Assembly: GCF_030272615.1 (NCBI RefSeq)
Contig: NC_081409.1
Coordinates: 470,822,573 to 470,886,572 of the forward strand
DNA: 64,000 nt
Origin: Cryptomeria japonica
Lineage: Eukaryota; Streptophyta; Pinopsida; Cupressales; Cupressaceae
Reading direction: 5' to 3'
In this document: positions 12,301-24,040 of the stretch, piece by piece
Position numbering within the stretch: the first letter of the stretch is position 1
Layout of the letters: every line of letters starts with the position of its first letter
The notes under the pieces: model-generated
Told to the model about the DNA's origin: nothing
The model's database searches: none
What the model saw: only the letters and a program-made list of their open reading frames with translations
Position numbers and translations under genes: made by a program

Positions 12301-13316
12301 TCTCAAAGAATGATGCAGATCCAAATCTATACTTCAAACGAATCAAAGGTGATATGTTGATATTGATCTTGTATGTTGATGATCTTTTGATTACAGGAGA
12401 AGATCACCTTATTGATCAATGTAAGAAAGACCTTGAGAAGGAGTTTTATATGAAGGATTTAGGCCTTCTACATTACTACCTTGGACTGCAAGTTTGGCAA
12501 AAGTCTGACAATATTCTGCTTAATCAAGGGAAGTACACCTTAGACATATTGAAGAGATTTGGCATGATGAACTGCAGACCCATGACTTCTCCCATGGAAA
12601 CAAATCTTCACAAGCTAAAGGAGGTAGCAACAGATTCCCCGTTTGTAGATCCTACTCTCTACAGGCAGATGATTGGATCCTTGATGTACCTGGTCAATGC
12701 TAGACCTGATATCTGTTATGTAGTAAATGCCTTGAGCCAGTTCATGTGTGAGCCTAAGGAGATACATCTTATGGCTGTGAAACATATTATGAGATACCTT
12801 CAAGGTACTCTTAATTATGGCCTCAAGTTTGAGAAAGTTGATTTGGATCTTCATGGGTTCACTGATTCAGATTGGGTTGGAAGTGTGACTGACAGGAAAA
12901 GCACCTCAAGATGCTGCTTCAGTTTGGGTTCAGCCATGATATCTTGGATTAGCAGGAAATAGTCATCAGTAGCTTAGAGTTTGACAGAGGCCGAATATAT
13001 CGCAGCTTCCATGGCTGCAAGAGAAGCAGTATGGCTCCGGAAACTGCTTGTGGGATTATTCAGTGAGCCACTGAAACCTACTATAATCCATTGTGATAAT
13101 AATAGTTGTATAAAACTCTCTATGAATTCAGTATTTCATGATAGATCCAAACACATAGAGATTCCTTATCACTATGTGAGAGATATGGTGGATAGGAATG
13201 TGATTCAGTTGAAGTATATCAGTACAGGAGATCAGACAATAGACATACTTATCAAACCACTATTCAGAGTGAAAGTTGAACACTTCAGGAAAGGTCTTGG
13301 TATGATTGAGTTGTAA
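9372..13316 (+). pseudogene. Copia-1 Gag-Pol polyprotein, five in-frame stops
   Basis: One frame of 1,315 codons runs from the ATG at 9372 to the stop at 13314. Gag starts MANAIRFEDRLEGGDNFLAW. A CCHC knuckle (CFRCDQYGHYGARC) lies near 10084. The protease motif DSGSSRH is near 10258. The integrase has the HRRLGHLN pre-integrase motif, C-x2-C and PQQNGVAERKNRT. RT has MDVKTAFLNG and YVDD near 12376. RNase H has TDSDW, LTEAEY and CDNNS. No frameshift is seen. Five stops interrupt it: TAA 9915, TAG 9951, TGA 11253, TAG 12960 and TAG 12975. Each can come from CAA, CAG or CGA by a single C-to-T change. In all other respects the protein looks complete, so death is recent. The family would replicate through cytoplasmic virus-like particles. 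Confidence 0.93.
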
Positions 13317-13638
13317 TTTGCTTTGTAATCTGTACTAATATATGAGATGTTTAATGTGTAAACTTATTTTGTCGTGTTATGACTTTATGGGCTCCACCCC
13401 CTGTGTACATTTCTAAGAGGTGACGATCTTTTAGATAATGAACACTTGTATTTAACATTATAAGGTGACGACCTTGTAATGTTGATATCATGCTGACTTG
13501 ATATCATCTTGACTCATGGATGTGCCATTATATGTTATGGTAGACATTATGTGACGTAATGTCAGTGCACATACCATAACCTGGATATAAGGAGAATTTA
13601 ATATTCTCAAGCATTTTATATCCATGGTATCGCTTGTT

Positions 13639-13850
13639 ATGTGATACTGATATCACGTGTTATGTGATATCTATATCACGAGATGATGTGATATATTTCT
13701 GTGTCACGTGTTATGTGATACATCATGTTACGAGCATATGTGATATGATCCTTTGTATTACGAGGTTATGTAATGCATCCTATCATGAGATAGGAAACAT
13801 TCTTTATCACGAGATGATGTGATATTTACACTTGTCATGTGCTATATGAC
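13639..13850 (+). repeat. Copia-1 3' UTR array of GTGATA/TATCAC hairpins
   Basis: ATGTGATA recurs at about 13639, 13662, 13686, 13713 and 13738, with degenerate copies near 13768 and 13816. The steps are about 23-30 bp, and the copies alternate with the inverted motif TATCAC(G). Each unit can fold into a small hairpin (GTGATA...TATCAC). The array lies between the polyprotein stop and the purine tract before the 3' LTR. The same position in the element at 34576-36876 is taken by a different hairpin repeat. Confidence 0.75.
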
Positions 13851-13936
13851 ATATTGGTTAGCATGTGAAATGTGATGCTATATACTTAGATGATTATCTC
13901 AAAGTTTAAATAGTTTTCCATTTATCTTCCCTAGCT

Positions 13937-14061
13937 AAGAGGGAGTGTTGAAACTAAGTAGCGTCGATCAAATAAATGATTGAATGAGAGACTTCATTTA
14001 TCTCTCATTCAATCATCTACCTTATCGATGAAATTACAAAACAAATGGTAGACTTTATGTT
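13937..14061 (+). repeat. Copia-1 polypurine tract and start of the 3' LTR
   Basis: AAGAGGGAG (13937-13945) is the polypurine tract and TGTTGAAACT at 13946 the first bases of the LTR. The LTR runs 116 bp before it is cut by the LINE. An inverted repeat (ATGATTGAATGAGAGA facing TCTCTCATTCAATCAT) lies at about 13976-14018. The last 14 bp are the LINE target-site duplication. Confidence 0.8.
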
Positions 14062-14277
14062 TTGATTAAGTAAAAGCAGGTATTTGAAAGGTACCCAAAC
14101 CTTTTACAAGCCAGGAAAACATAACTGCTAAAAAAAGTGCCTGATCACTTCAAAAAGACAAATTGAACCCACCGAAAGGGAACAACTTAACACATCATTA
14201 CATTAGAAACTCAGAACAGACAACAAAAGGAAAGCACAAAGACAACAAAGAGACAAAACCAAGGACAACAACTGAAA

Positions 14278-15875
14278 CTAAATACTATTCATAATTTCCT
14301 CAGCGTGAACAACCATTTGTTTCATATTGTTCGCTGAGGTCTTCATATCCTCCAGCTCACGACCTTTGATGTCGTCCTTATTCTTTGTGTTAGCTCTGGT
14401 CCTCCTTTCATGACCCTTCTTGTTCAACTGCCCTTTATCACCATCCTTCTCTGCATTATTCTCGAACCTGTTGATAAAGATGTTCATGTTGTCCATCGAA
14501 GATTTGAGGATTTGGAAATTTTGATCAACAATCTTCTTGACGTTGTGCTCCAGCCTGTCAATTCTGCTACCAAAATCTTTCATTTTGTTTTCCATTTCCT
14601 TTCTATCTCCCATCTCATTGACCTTTTTTTCCGTAGCTAAGATTTTTCCTACCATACATTCAATAGCTTCCGCATTATGCAGAACGGCCACTAACTCTTT
14701 AACATGCTCCGCCAAGGGCTTGTCACCAACTGTAATTCTTGCAATGGCCTGTGTATCAGTTTTCAGACTGTTAATATCCTTCACCATAGTAGCAATGGTC
14801 TCACAGAAGGCCTTAATAGTATCTTTGTCACCACTGTCACTTTTACCCCCTTTTTCCTCCTTATGCAGACTAGTGGTATTCACGGTCTCCAAATTGTCCT
14901 TAACCGGGTTACCCTCCCCTTCTGTGTCTTGACTATCGATCCTCTTATTTTCTTCAGCCTCCTCCTTAGATTCAACCAGAACATAATTGAAATCAGAATT
15001 GCTACCCTTTTTAGTGTTCTTCTTCTGAGCCTTCTTTCCAGTGGCTTTCCCTTTCCTCTTTTTAACAGGTTTTTCCTCAAGGGATTTAGTTTCAGAATCC
15101 AACATTTCAGATTCCACAATAATCCTCCTCTTCTTGGCCCTATTCCTCCCTTTTTTGCTAGTTTCTTCCGACTCTCCCTCGGTCTCCGAATCAAAGTTGA
15201 AACCACTATCCTTACTTTCCATAGTCTCATCTCTGGCATTTTTGCCTTTGATAGGCTTTTCAATGCACTTCCCTTTTAGCATTTTATAAACCAGGACCAT
15301 AAGCCCCTGGTGGAGGGCATGATCACCTTTGGGGTCCTTCTGGATCTCCTTTATAGTATGATCCATAGAACAGGCAAGGTAATAGGGAAGGCTAACCCTT
15401 TCACCATGACGGAAATGGTTGAGAAGGACGAAGTGATGCCCATAGGCCCTGGTAAACCTACCATCTAAGGTAATGTATTCAATAGAAGCAAATAATACAA
15501 ACCTCCATGGCTTGCAAATTCTCTTCGGGGAGTGGTAGGAGTTGTCAATTTTGTTCTTCTTTCTCCTCTCTCCATCCGTAACTTGTCTGCTGCTTTATCT
15601 GAAATCCCTCTGTCCCTGTAAAATTTCATACCCTCGGGAGTCATCCCCATGGCCTCAGCGATAACCTTTTCGTCTACATTCATCATATGTGATCCAATCA
15701 TAATTTTTCCATTTTTCCAGTTCTTGATGAAATAGTTGGTGATTGTGGGGTCTTTCCCACTTAGTCGTTCCATGAAAACATTAAGACCCCCCTGCTGAAG
15801 GATATCCCAAATTTCTTCGTTCTTTCTCCATTCAGAGCAGGAAGCAGGCTCAAATCTTTTCTTGTTACCTCCCAT
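14278..15875 (-). pseudogene. LINE third reading frame (ORF3), unusual for a plant LINE
   Basis: It starts at the ATG at 15875 (MGGNKKRFEPASCSEWRKNE), ends at 14278 and has one frameshift near 15505. The N-terminal ~170 residues are globular, with patterns such as KVIAEAMGMTPEGMKFYRDRG and, after the shift, EYITLDGRFTRAYGHHFVLL and HFRHGERVSLPYYLACSMDH. These resemble the 'putative plant transposon protein' type of domain as I know it. The C-terminal ~300 residues are highly charged: an acidic stretch (FDSETEGESEETS), basic nuclear-localisation-like runs (KKRKGK, KKAQKK) and a heptad-rich coiled coil (ENKMKDFGSRIDRLEHNVKK). Architecture and charge pattern recall the protein in elements B and C. 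A captured host or transposon gene fused downstream of RNase H is possible. Confidence 0.6.
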
Positions 15876-16048
15876 TTTTCCAGCACCTTCCTTGCAATGC
15901 CTTCTCTCGTTTTGATAACTTTTCCTTTGGTTTCTGTGGTTATTCTGTAAGAGCGACCAGAATCCGTGCCAATTAATAATGATAAGACACCTATTTAAAA
16001 GCTCATTATCATCAAGCAAGCCCTGCATCGAAAAAGGCGGAAAGGTCA

Positions 16049-17400
16049 TTAGAAATAATGATTAAAAGTACCACGTTGCCTTGTGTAGCTTCCGTCTTGA
16101 TTGAGCAAGGATTTCATTTCACTTGCAATCTCCATTTCACCATAACTAGTAATGATGTCTCCCGATTGGCAAGCCAGGTTGGCTGCCCAATCAGCGCAAG
16201 AGTTGGCCTCCCTGTAAACATGTGTAAAAACACACATTTCAAACTCTTCGCTGATTTTCCTAGTAGCTTCAATAGCATTACTAATTGACCAAGACGGCGG
16301 GAATTTCATATTTAAACAATTGATAATGTTTAAGGAGTCTCCTTCACACCAAACTTTAGTGCAATTGGCTTCCTTGGCAAGGATCATCCCATGATAAGCC
16401 GCCATGGCTTCGACAACATGATTGGTCTGATTTCCTATAGGAATACATTTTATGATTTTACATATTCCCCATTCATCCCTTAGGACCACTCCACATCCTG
16501 CAACCCCCAGGTTTCCTTTAGAGGCCCCATCAAAATTGATTTTCATCCATCTCCTAGGCGGACTAATCCATATCACTCCCTCTCTAGGATTACTCTGGAT
16601 GCTCTCTTGAGCCTTTAATCTCCACTTTTTATAGATAAATTGATCCTCCTTAGTGCTAGGATTATCAATACCACCTATAATATTCATATTTTCCACTATA
16701 CTTCTTATTTTTCAAACACAATGTTAGCCTTAGTAGTCTTTTCTCTAAAAATTCTATCATTTCTCTCTTTCCATAAACCCCAACACATGTGAGGTAAAGC
16801 AATTCTCCATAATAAGGTAGTGGTTTTGTTTTTTGAAGGATGATGCCATGACTTGAAAATCTGCTGAATCAAGTTGGGGAAGCTCCAACTGATATTGAAT
16901 TGATCCAAACAACTTCCCCAAACATCAGCAGAGAAGGGGCAATGAAAAAGCATATGATTTATAGTCTCCTCATTCTGCTTACAAAGAATACAGAAACTTG
17001 GCATGCTGATACCTCTTTTTCTGATATTCTCAGTAGTAAGAATTTTGTCTTGAAGGGCTATCCAAAAGAAAATGTTGATCTTGGGGGTAAGACCTTTCAC
17101 CCAAGCTTTAGCCTAGCAAGGACTTTCCATGTTGTTGTACTGTTGATGATATAGAGAGGCCACAGTAAAAGTACCACTAGCTGTGAATTTCCAAATTAAC
17201 TGGTCTTCTTCTTCAATCCTCACCATAGAGTTCATGACTTTGTTCAAACTACCCAAAGACTGATCCACTTGAGATAAGTCTTTCCACTGACCGTCTTTCC
17301 AATAATCCTCCACCTTGGTTCCAAATCTTTCCTTGCATTGGTTTTGATATCTGTTCCACTCAGGGTTTTCATTTAAAGGGGACTCCAGAAGCCAAGGGTC
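16049..17400 (-). pseudogene. LINE ORF2, zf-RVT and RNase H part
   Basis: The zf-RVT segment is at 16705-17100: TPKINIFFWIALQDKILT, then CILCKQNEETINHMLFHCPF, the C-x2-C...H-x4-C motif typical of plant LINE ORF2. RNase H of the RVT_3 type is at 16049-16696: KINFDGASKGNLGVAGCGVVLRD, with catalytic residues in VEAMAAYHGM, CEGDSLNIINCL and ANSCADWAANLA. The two parts lie in different frames, joined near 16700, and further breaks occur at 17113-17400. RNase H would remove the RNA template during reverse transcription. Confidence 0.88.
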
Positions 17401-17403
17401 CTC

Positions 17404-19421
17404 CTAGAACTGAATAAGATTCCCTTCCCCCAACTTCCATTTTGTGCCTTTGATATTTAAGTCTCTAGTCCTAGAGACATTTTTCCAAATATTGGATCCA
17501 ATTGAGATAATCTCCGCTTTGAGGAAACTTTGAAGATTCAGACATTGGCTTTTATATTTGTTGTCCCATATTTTTTTCCACTCTCCTTGATTTCTATATC
17601 CTCTCCAAATCTGCTTGGCCATAAGGTAATCATTTATGTCTCTTATTCTTCTAAGGCCTAGACCTCCTTTATTCATAGGCTTACAGACCTTCTCCCAAGC
17701 AATTAAGTTCACTCTCTTCTTCTCCTCAACCCCTGTCCATAAAAAAGATCTCTGAAATTTTTCAATGGCCTCAGCATACTTAGTAGGAATCCTAAACAGA
17801 CTGATGGCATAGAGAGGGATACTTTGAAGAGTGTTTTTTAGCAATTGAACCTTACCTGCTTGACTAAGAAGAGCTCCCTTCCATCCAGACAGTTTTTTGT
17901 GGAATTTATCTGCCAAGGCTCCCCAAAAGGTATCCGGAGGATCTTGGCCTAAGGGGAGCCCCAAATAGGAAGCAGGCAAGCTACCAATTTGGCCGCCCAA
18001 AATGTTACTAATTTTAATCCTCCTTTTGTCCGGGGTATTGATAAAATAAATAATACTTTTAGACCAGTTTATAAGTTGACCGGTAGCCTCTCCATAGTTA
18101 TCCAAAGCCTTTTTTAGTCTTCTAGCATCCTTCACAGTGGCTTTTCCCATTATTATAGAATCATCAACAAACTGCTGATGAGAACATATTTGATCTGTCG
18201 AAGAAGGATTCAAACCACAAAACTCCCTTTTCTCAACTAGCTTTCCAATACATCTCCCCAAACATTCCGCTATGATGATAAAGATCACTGGAGATAGAGG
18301 GTCCCCCTGCCTGAGACCTCTTGAAGCTTTAAAGAAAGGGGAGGGGTAACCATTCATTAACACAGAGAAAGAGGCCGAAGAGACAAGTTGCCTGATAAGG
18401 CTGACACTTCTGGGCTGGGATTAAAACCAAAAGCAAAAAGAACATCCATCATAAAATCCCAATCCACTCTATCATAGGCTTTAGAGAGGTGAAGCTTCAG
18501 AAAAAAACCTTCTTTTTTAGAAAAAGCCAGAGAGTGGATATTTTCATGAACAAAGATGATAGAATCCAAAATTTGCCTTCCCGGGACAAAACCGCTTTGC
18601 TGAGGCAAGATGATGGAGGGAAGCAACTTTAGAATTCTAGAGGTAAGGACCTTAGAGATTATCTTATAGAGAGAGTTGCATAAACTTATAGGTCTGAAAA
18701 GATCCATTGAATCTGTCCCCATCTTTTTGGGTATAAGAGCAATAAAAGTACCATTAACTTCTTTCAAAAGTTTTCTAGCACCAAAAAACTCTTTCACAGC
18801 TCTGGTAACATCATCTCCAATAATATGCCAGTACATTTGGAAGAAGAACATGGGAAAGCCGTTCGGACCTGGGGCCTTGTTACCCTCAAAGGAATTAACA
18901 GCTATCAGAATTTCATCATGGGAAGGGATGGCCGTCAAATGATCATTCTGATCATCCCCCAAAATGGTAGGTATACTATCCAGAAGTTCCCTTTGGGCCT
19001 GTATATTCAAATTCTGATCCTTAGCAAGTAAATTAGAGAAAAAATCCATAGCAGCCTTGCTCATGGAATCATCATCTACAACACATCTGCCATTCACTTT
19101 AATCTGTACAATTCTATTTATGGCCTTATGTCTTAGGGTGGACATATGGAAGTATTTAGTGTTCCTATCCCCCTCCTTTAACCAGACATTTCTCGATCTT
19201 TGTTTCCAGTAGGTTTCCTCTTTAGCTATTATATCATGATATCTCATAAGAATAGCATCTTCAGTTTCTCTAGACATATAGATGTAACCATTGTTCTGTA
19301 TCTCATCCTCGATTTCCTTGAGCTCTAAGAGGGTTGTAGCTTTTGAGGTAAAGATGTTCCCAAAGCAATCCTTATTCCACTTCTTAACATTATTTTTAAC
19401 ATTATTCAGCTTTTTGACCAC
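17404..19421 (-). pseudogene. LINE ORF2, reverse transcriptase part
   Basis: Two open pieces, 19421-18357 and 18363-17404, overlap at a frameshift near 18385. Non-LTR RT motifs appear in order: KAPGPNGFPMFFFQ, FRPISLCNSLYKIISKVL, LPQQSGFVPGRQILD, LHLSKAYDRVDW, SRGLRQGDPLSPVIFII, QQFVDDSIIMG (the catalytic pair is FVDD), SYLGLPLG and WKGALLSQAGKVQL. The active-site aspartates are preserved, but the frameshift and the stop upstream at 19458 make it inactive. Confidence 0.92.
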
Positions 19422-19457
19422 TTTATACGTGGCACTGCCTTCAATACTGATCTGCCA

Positions 19458-20242
19458 CTAGTCCTTAATCTTACTTTCCAGATTTGGGTGTCTAGTCCAC
19501 ATTTTTTCAAATCTATAAGGGAAATGTCTCCGTCTATTCTTTACTTCAGCCGTGAAGGTTATAGGGTAATGATCTGATCCTGCCCTTATGTGAGAAGATA
19601 AAGAACATTCATGAAGATTAAACCAATCTAAGGAATGAAGAGCTCTATCAAGTCTAACCTGAATCAAATTCTCCCACTTCTTCGATTAGTCCAAGTGTAT
19701 TTGACTCCTTGAAGCTCCAGATCATGAATGGCATTATTATTTATGAAGTCCATTAGGTCCAATCTGCTATCCAGTTTAGCTTGACTCCCTCCCTTTTTCT
19801 CATTTTCCTTCAAGGGAGTGTTGAAATCTCCCATAATTATCCAGCTGTCCTCAGCAAACCTTCTTCTCAAATCAGTAAGATATTTCCACATCTCACTTCT
19901 ACCAGTCTTAGTGTTAGGAGCATAAACATTAGTTAGGACCCAAGTAGTGCAATTCTTAATGTGTTTGAATCTTATACAAGCCAGATTGTTGTCCTGAATC
20001 AACACCTCTCCTTCTACATTGTTTTTGTTCCAGAATGTAACAATTCCTCCCGAGGCACCTTCTGAACTACCTCTGCTGACTCCTCCGTTTTTGAAAATAT
20101 TCAAACTTTCAACTTTATCTTTTGCCATCTTAGTTTCTTGAATCAAAAAAATGTGAGGGTTTTTATCTCTAATCATATTTTTAACTAAATTATGCTTGTG
20201 AGGACTATTAAGTTCCCTAATATTCCAGGAGATGATTTTCAT
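19458..20242 (-). pseudogene. LINE ORF2, AP-type endonuclease part
   Basis: It starts at the ATG at 20242 (MKIISWNIRELNSPHKHNLV). Motifs: the Asn in SWNIR, IFLIQETKM with the metal-binding Glu, NVYAPN, WIIMGDFNTPL, and GSDHYPITF with the catalytic Asp-His. A frameshift near 19666 separates the last part (19667-19458), which then ends in a stop. The endonuclease nicks genomic DNA for target-primed reverse transcription. Confidence 0.92.
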
Positions 20243-20363
20243 GGGTTTTTAGAGATACCTGCCTCAAAGATGGTTCTTTGGGTACCATATGCTAAATTCC
20301 TGCTTGTTTCCAATGATCTTTTTTTGGCATTTGAATGTCTTCCTGGAGAAGTGTGTTGCGCTT
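20243..20363 (-). pseudogene. C-terminal end of LINE ORF1, left of element B
   Basis: Read on the minus strand, one frame gives ...RHSNAKKRSLETSRNLAYGTQRTIFEAG... and stops just before the ORF2 ATG. It fits as the end of ORF1, the rest of which continues at 28998 on the other side of element B. The last five bases before the element (CGCTT, 20359-20363) are one copy of the probable target-site duplication. Confidence 0.65.
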
Positions 20364-20386
20364 TGTTGTGACCATTTCACACATCG

Positions 20387-20402
20387 CCCCAGTAGAATGG
20401 GG
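20387..20402. repeat. Terminal hairpin of element B
   Basis: CCCC(AGTAGAAT)GGGG lies 23 bp inside the 5' end. The same hairpin is a near-perfect palindrome in element C (CCCCATTAGAATGGGG, 56757-56772) and is kept with a changed stem in element D (CCCATTTGCAATGGG, 43652-43666, inverted). Confidence 0.6.
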
Positions 20403-20857
20403 ACCCCCTCTTGTTGCCTTAGGTTTTGCTTTCTCTTTGCTCGTTTTCTCTCTACTTTTAGGGTTTTGAGTGAGTGAGTGGTCTGCCTGGGCTGGCTAGA
20501 TTAGGGCTAAACCTTGGAAGCTCGTTTTAGGGTTTCTTTCAAAGCTAAGTCTAGTCTGGTTTAGGAGGTTGTTATTCGTCTGCCTGAAGCCTCAAAATTG
20601 CCAGAATGAAGCATGCCTTTCAGGAGAGTCAAGTTGGTTAGATCAGGGGGCAGGGTGAATAGGTCTCATCTTGGGTCAGGTCTAGATTGAAAGAGAGTTT
20701 TTCTGGTCAAGGTCATGTTTGTTTCCTGGGTTGAGTAAGTTGAGCAGAGTCGGTAATTAAAGGCAGGATCTCGATGGAAATGCGTGAAGGAGAATCTGTG
20801 TTTGCCTTTCAAGGAAAATTGGAGTTTAAAACATCCAGAATCAAGTTGAGAGGGAAA

Positions 20858-23630
20858 TTTCACCCCTGACCCTTCCAGAGGGTCCAGGGCGAAAATCTTT
20901 GTGAACCTCTTTTTCTCCTCATTTTTGACTAAGTAATGCTTTCTAGGGCATGTTTGGAGGTGAATTGATGTGTTCTTGCTTGGAGAAGGATTTGATTGAA
21001 TTTGAAGAGCAAGATGATGCTTGGAAGAGGATTTTCGCTCCTGACCCTTCCAGAGGGTCCAAAGCGAATTTCATCCTAAACACTATTTCTTGCCTTGGAT
21101 AGACTTGCAATTTTGTTCCTAGCTTAGAAAATGACCTAGCTTTGCCTTATGAGGTGGTTTGAAACATGAAAACTGAGCAATTTGGCCTGGAATGGAGATT
21201 TCGCTCCTGACCCTTCCAGAGGGTCCAGAGCGAAAATCTTATTTGAGCTTATTTCTCACTAACTTTGGCTAAATTGTGATGTGCAGGGTATCTTGGGAGA
21301 AAGATTGGACATCCTTGAGATTTGGAAGCATGAAAAAATGGAGAACTTTGGACAAAATGGGAAATTTTCGCTCCTGACCCTTCCAGAGGGTCCAGGGCGA
21401 AATTCCCAAAAGGCTCTTATTTTGCAATAAAGAAGGTCAAGTTTTTGACATGAATGGAAGAAGAATAACTTGTTTTTGCCTCCTGAAGAAGTTTCAAATT
21501 GAAGAAATGAAGGATTTTGCCCAAAAGGAGAAATTTCGCTCCTGACCCTTCCAGAGGGTCCAGGGCGAAAATTCCTCAATCACCTATTTTCTTGCAAAGT
21601 CAAGTCAAGTTTTGGTTTTTATGGCATGGATGAGAGAGGAATAGTGTTTTCTTCCTTTGAGAGGTGAATTCAACTTGAAGGGATGATGGAATAAGCCTAA
21701 AACCTAAAAATCGCTCCTGACCCTTCCAGAGGGTCCAGGGCGAAAAACTTTATAGGAGGCATTTCTTGCTCAGTTTGGTCAACTTGAAGTGTCAAAGGCA
21801 TGGTGAAAGGAAGAATGAGCACGTTGGAAACCTTGGGCATGTTTAGAAGTGAAGAAAATGAAGGATTTTGGCCAGGAAAGGCAATTTCGCTCCTGACCCT
21901 TCCAAAGGGTCTAGAGCGAAATTCCTTATAAACTCATTTTTAGCTTTTCTTGGATATGAAACCTTAATCCTAGCATGATGAAACATGAAATCCCACTTGG
22001 CAAAAAAATTTTAAGGTAAAAAAATGAAGATTTTTGGTCAAGATTGCAAATTTCGCTCCTGACCCTTCCAAAGGGTCCAGAGTGAATTTTCTCAAAATCA
22101 CCTTTTGCTATCAAATTTTGTTAAGCCAAGTATGGGATAAGGTCAAACACTGAAAGAATTGCCCCTGGGAGTGAATTGAGATTGCAAGAAATCATCAAAA
22201 AGTGAAGGAATTGAGCCAAATGGTGAATTTCGCTCCTGACCCTTCCAGAGGGTCCAGAGCGAAATTCCTAAAAGCACCTATTTCCTTGCAAGGTTAAAGC
22301 AACTTTTTAAGTTTTTATGGCTTGGATGGGTGTGAGGAAGAGTGTTTTGCATTTTGAAGATAATTGAAATTGTCAAGAAGAAGCAATCAAGCCTATAACA
22401 TGATTTTCGCTCCTGACCCTTCCAGAGGGTCCAGGGCAAAAATCCTAAAACCTATCTTTTCTTCCAAAGATTGGACTAGACCAAGCTTAGACAGGGGTTT
22501 GAGAGGACTTTTGAATTGCCTTGAATTGGAATTGGATTGCTAAGAATGAAAATTTTGAAGCCAAGAGGGAAATTCGCTCCTGACCCTTCCAGAGGGTCCA
22601 GAGCGAAATTTCCAAATTCTCCCTTTTTCTTGCAAATTTAAGACAAGATTTTGCTATTCATGACTTGGATGGGAGTGAGGCGTGATGTTCTATACCTTGA
22701 AAATGATTTGAAGTTGAAAGAATGAAGGAGTTGCTCTAAAAACCTAAAAATCGCTCCTGACCCTTCCAAAGGGTCCAGAGCGAAAAATCCAAAACCAGTG
22801 CATTCCTTTCAAGTTTGTGCTAAGACAAGGCTAAGACAAGCTAGAAATTGCCCTTGAGACCACCTTTGAGTGGATGTTTGTTCCAAAAAATGATGATTCT
22901 AGGCCAGAGAAGGATTTTTGCTCCTGACCCTTCCAGAGGGTCCAGGGCGAAAATCTTAAAATCCCCTATTTTGCCTTGCAGGAACAAACCAATCTTGGAT
23001 GGAGTGAATGAAGAAGACCATTGCCTAGCCTTGAGGGGTGGATTCAAGACAAAATGATGAAGGAGTAAGCCTAAACAAAAAAAAATCGCTCCTGACCCTT
23101 CCAGAGGTCCAGGGTGAAAAACCCTAAATTCACCTTTTCTTCCAGATTTGAGTGAGACTAAGCCTGGACTACAAGGAAAGAACCTATTTGGAATGCCTTG
23201 AAGAGGTTTTGGACCTTCAAAAAAGAGAATTTTGAGCTCAGGAGAGAATTTCGCTCCTGACCCTTCCAGAGGGTCCAGGGCGAAATTCTTGAAAATGCAA
23301 TATTTCCTTCAAAGCTTTGATGAGCTAATCCAGTGATGGAGAGAAATGAACCCTGGAGATTGCCTTGGAGGAGGTCAACGATCAAATTAAGGTGAATTTT
23401 GACCTAATAAGCAAAAATCGCTCTTGACCCTTCTAGAGGGTCCAGGGCGAAATTCACATTTTCACCTAATTTCCTCATGAAAAATGATAAAATTTGAAAT
23501 GCAAGACTTTGATTAGGTCAAAGCAAACATGAACTCGCCTTCCGGGAGATTTTGGAGTGAAGGGAATAAAGTATTCAAGTCTTAATTGGAAAAATCGCCC
23601 CCGACCCTTCCAAAGGGTCCAGGGCGAAAT
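20858..23630 (+). repeat. Array of 17 spaced palindromic cores (element B)
   Basis: A ~37-bp core with left arm TTTCGCTCCTGACCCT and right arm AGGGTCCAGGGCGAAA recurs with starts near 20858, 21033, 21199, 21367, 21534, 21709, 21885, 22051, 22228, 22405, 22572, 22749, 22916, 23083, 23249, 23415 and 23592. Steps fall in two classes, 166-168 and 174-177 bp. Arms are self-complementary: outer TTCGCTC/GAGCGAA (or a T-G wobble with GGGCGAA), inner GACCCT/AGGGTC. The ~130-bp spacers are related but much more diverged, so this is an old tandem array in which only the core is conserved. Confidence 0.95.
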
Positions 23631-24040
23631 CATCAAAAAACCTATCATTCAACCTTGCTTGATTAAGTTTAGGGCAAATTGCAAGGTTGTAAAGACAAAG
23701 GCATGGAAATTTGCAAATATAGGTTGAGAAAATTTCAATTCCATCAAGGGAACAAGCATGGATAAAGGGTTCAAACAAGCTTTGAAGTGAATTTTGACCT
23801 TATCACTTTAAATATTTCAAAGCCTAAAGAGAAAGGAAGCTTCACTAAGCCTCAATCAAACCTCCATATTCCCAAATTTTCGCCAAATTTACTAAAATTA
23901 AGACATTTGGGGAGGTTAGATCAAATGCGCATGAATTAATGCCATTACAATTGAATTAATTAATTTTTAAAAGCCTTAATATAAATATAAAATCCACCTT
24001 GGAAGCCTTAAAATCAATTTTAAAATTTTAAAAAATATAG

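Noticed and set aside
14410-15289. Long plus-strand frames over the LINE ORF3 region
   Set aside because: These are antisense shadows of a Lys/Glu-rich minus-strand coding sequence with better protein features.
20858-23630. CRISPR array (regularly spaced palindromic repeats)
   Set aside because: Spacers are ~130 bp, related to each other and inherited between copies; there are no cas genes; and the context is plant retroelements.
21259-23778. Short reading frames with peptides such as RPGPSGRVRSE or ALDPLEGSGA in the arrays
   Set aside because: These are the core read in three antisense frames. They appear in all frames equally, are short and have no start context, so they are translation artefacts.
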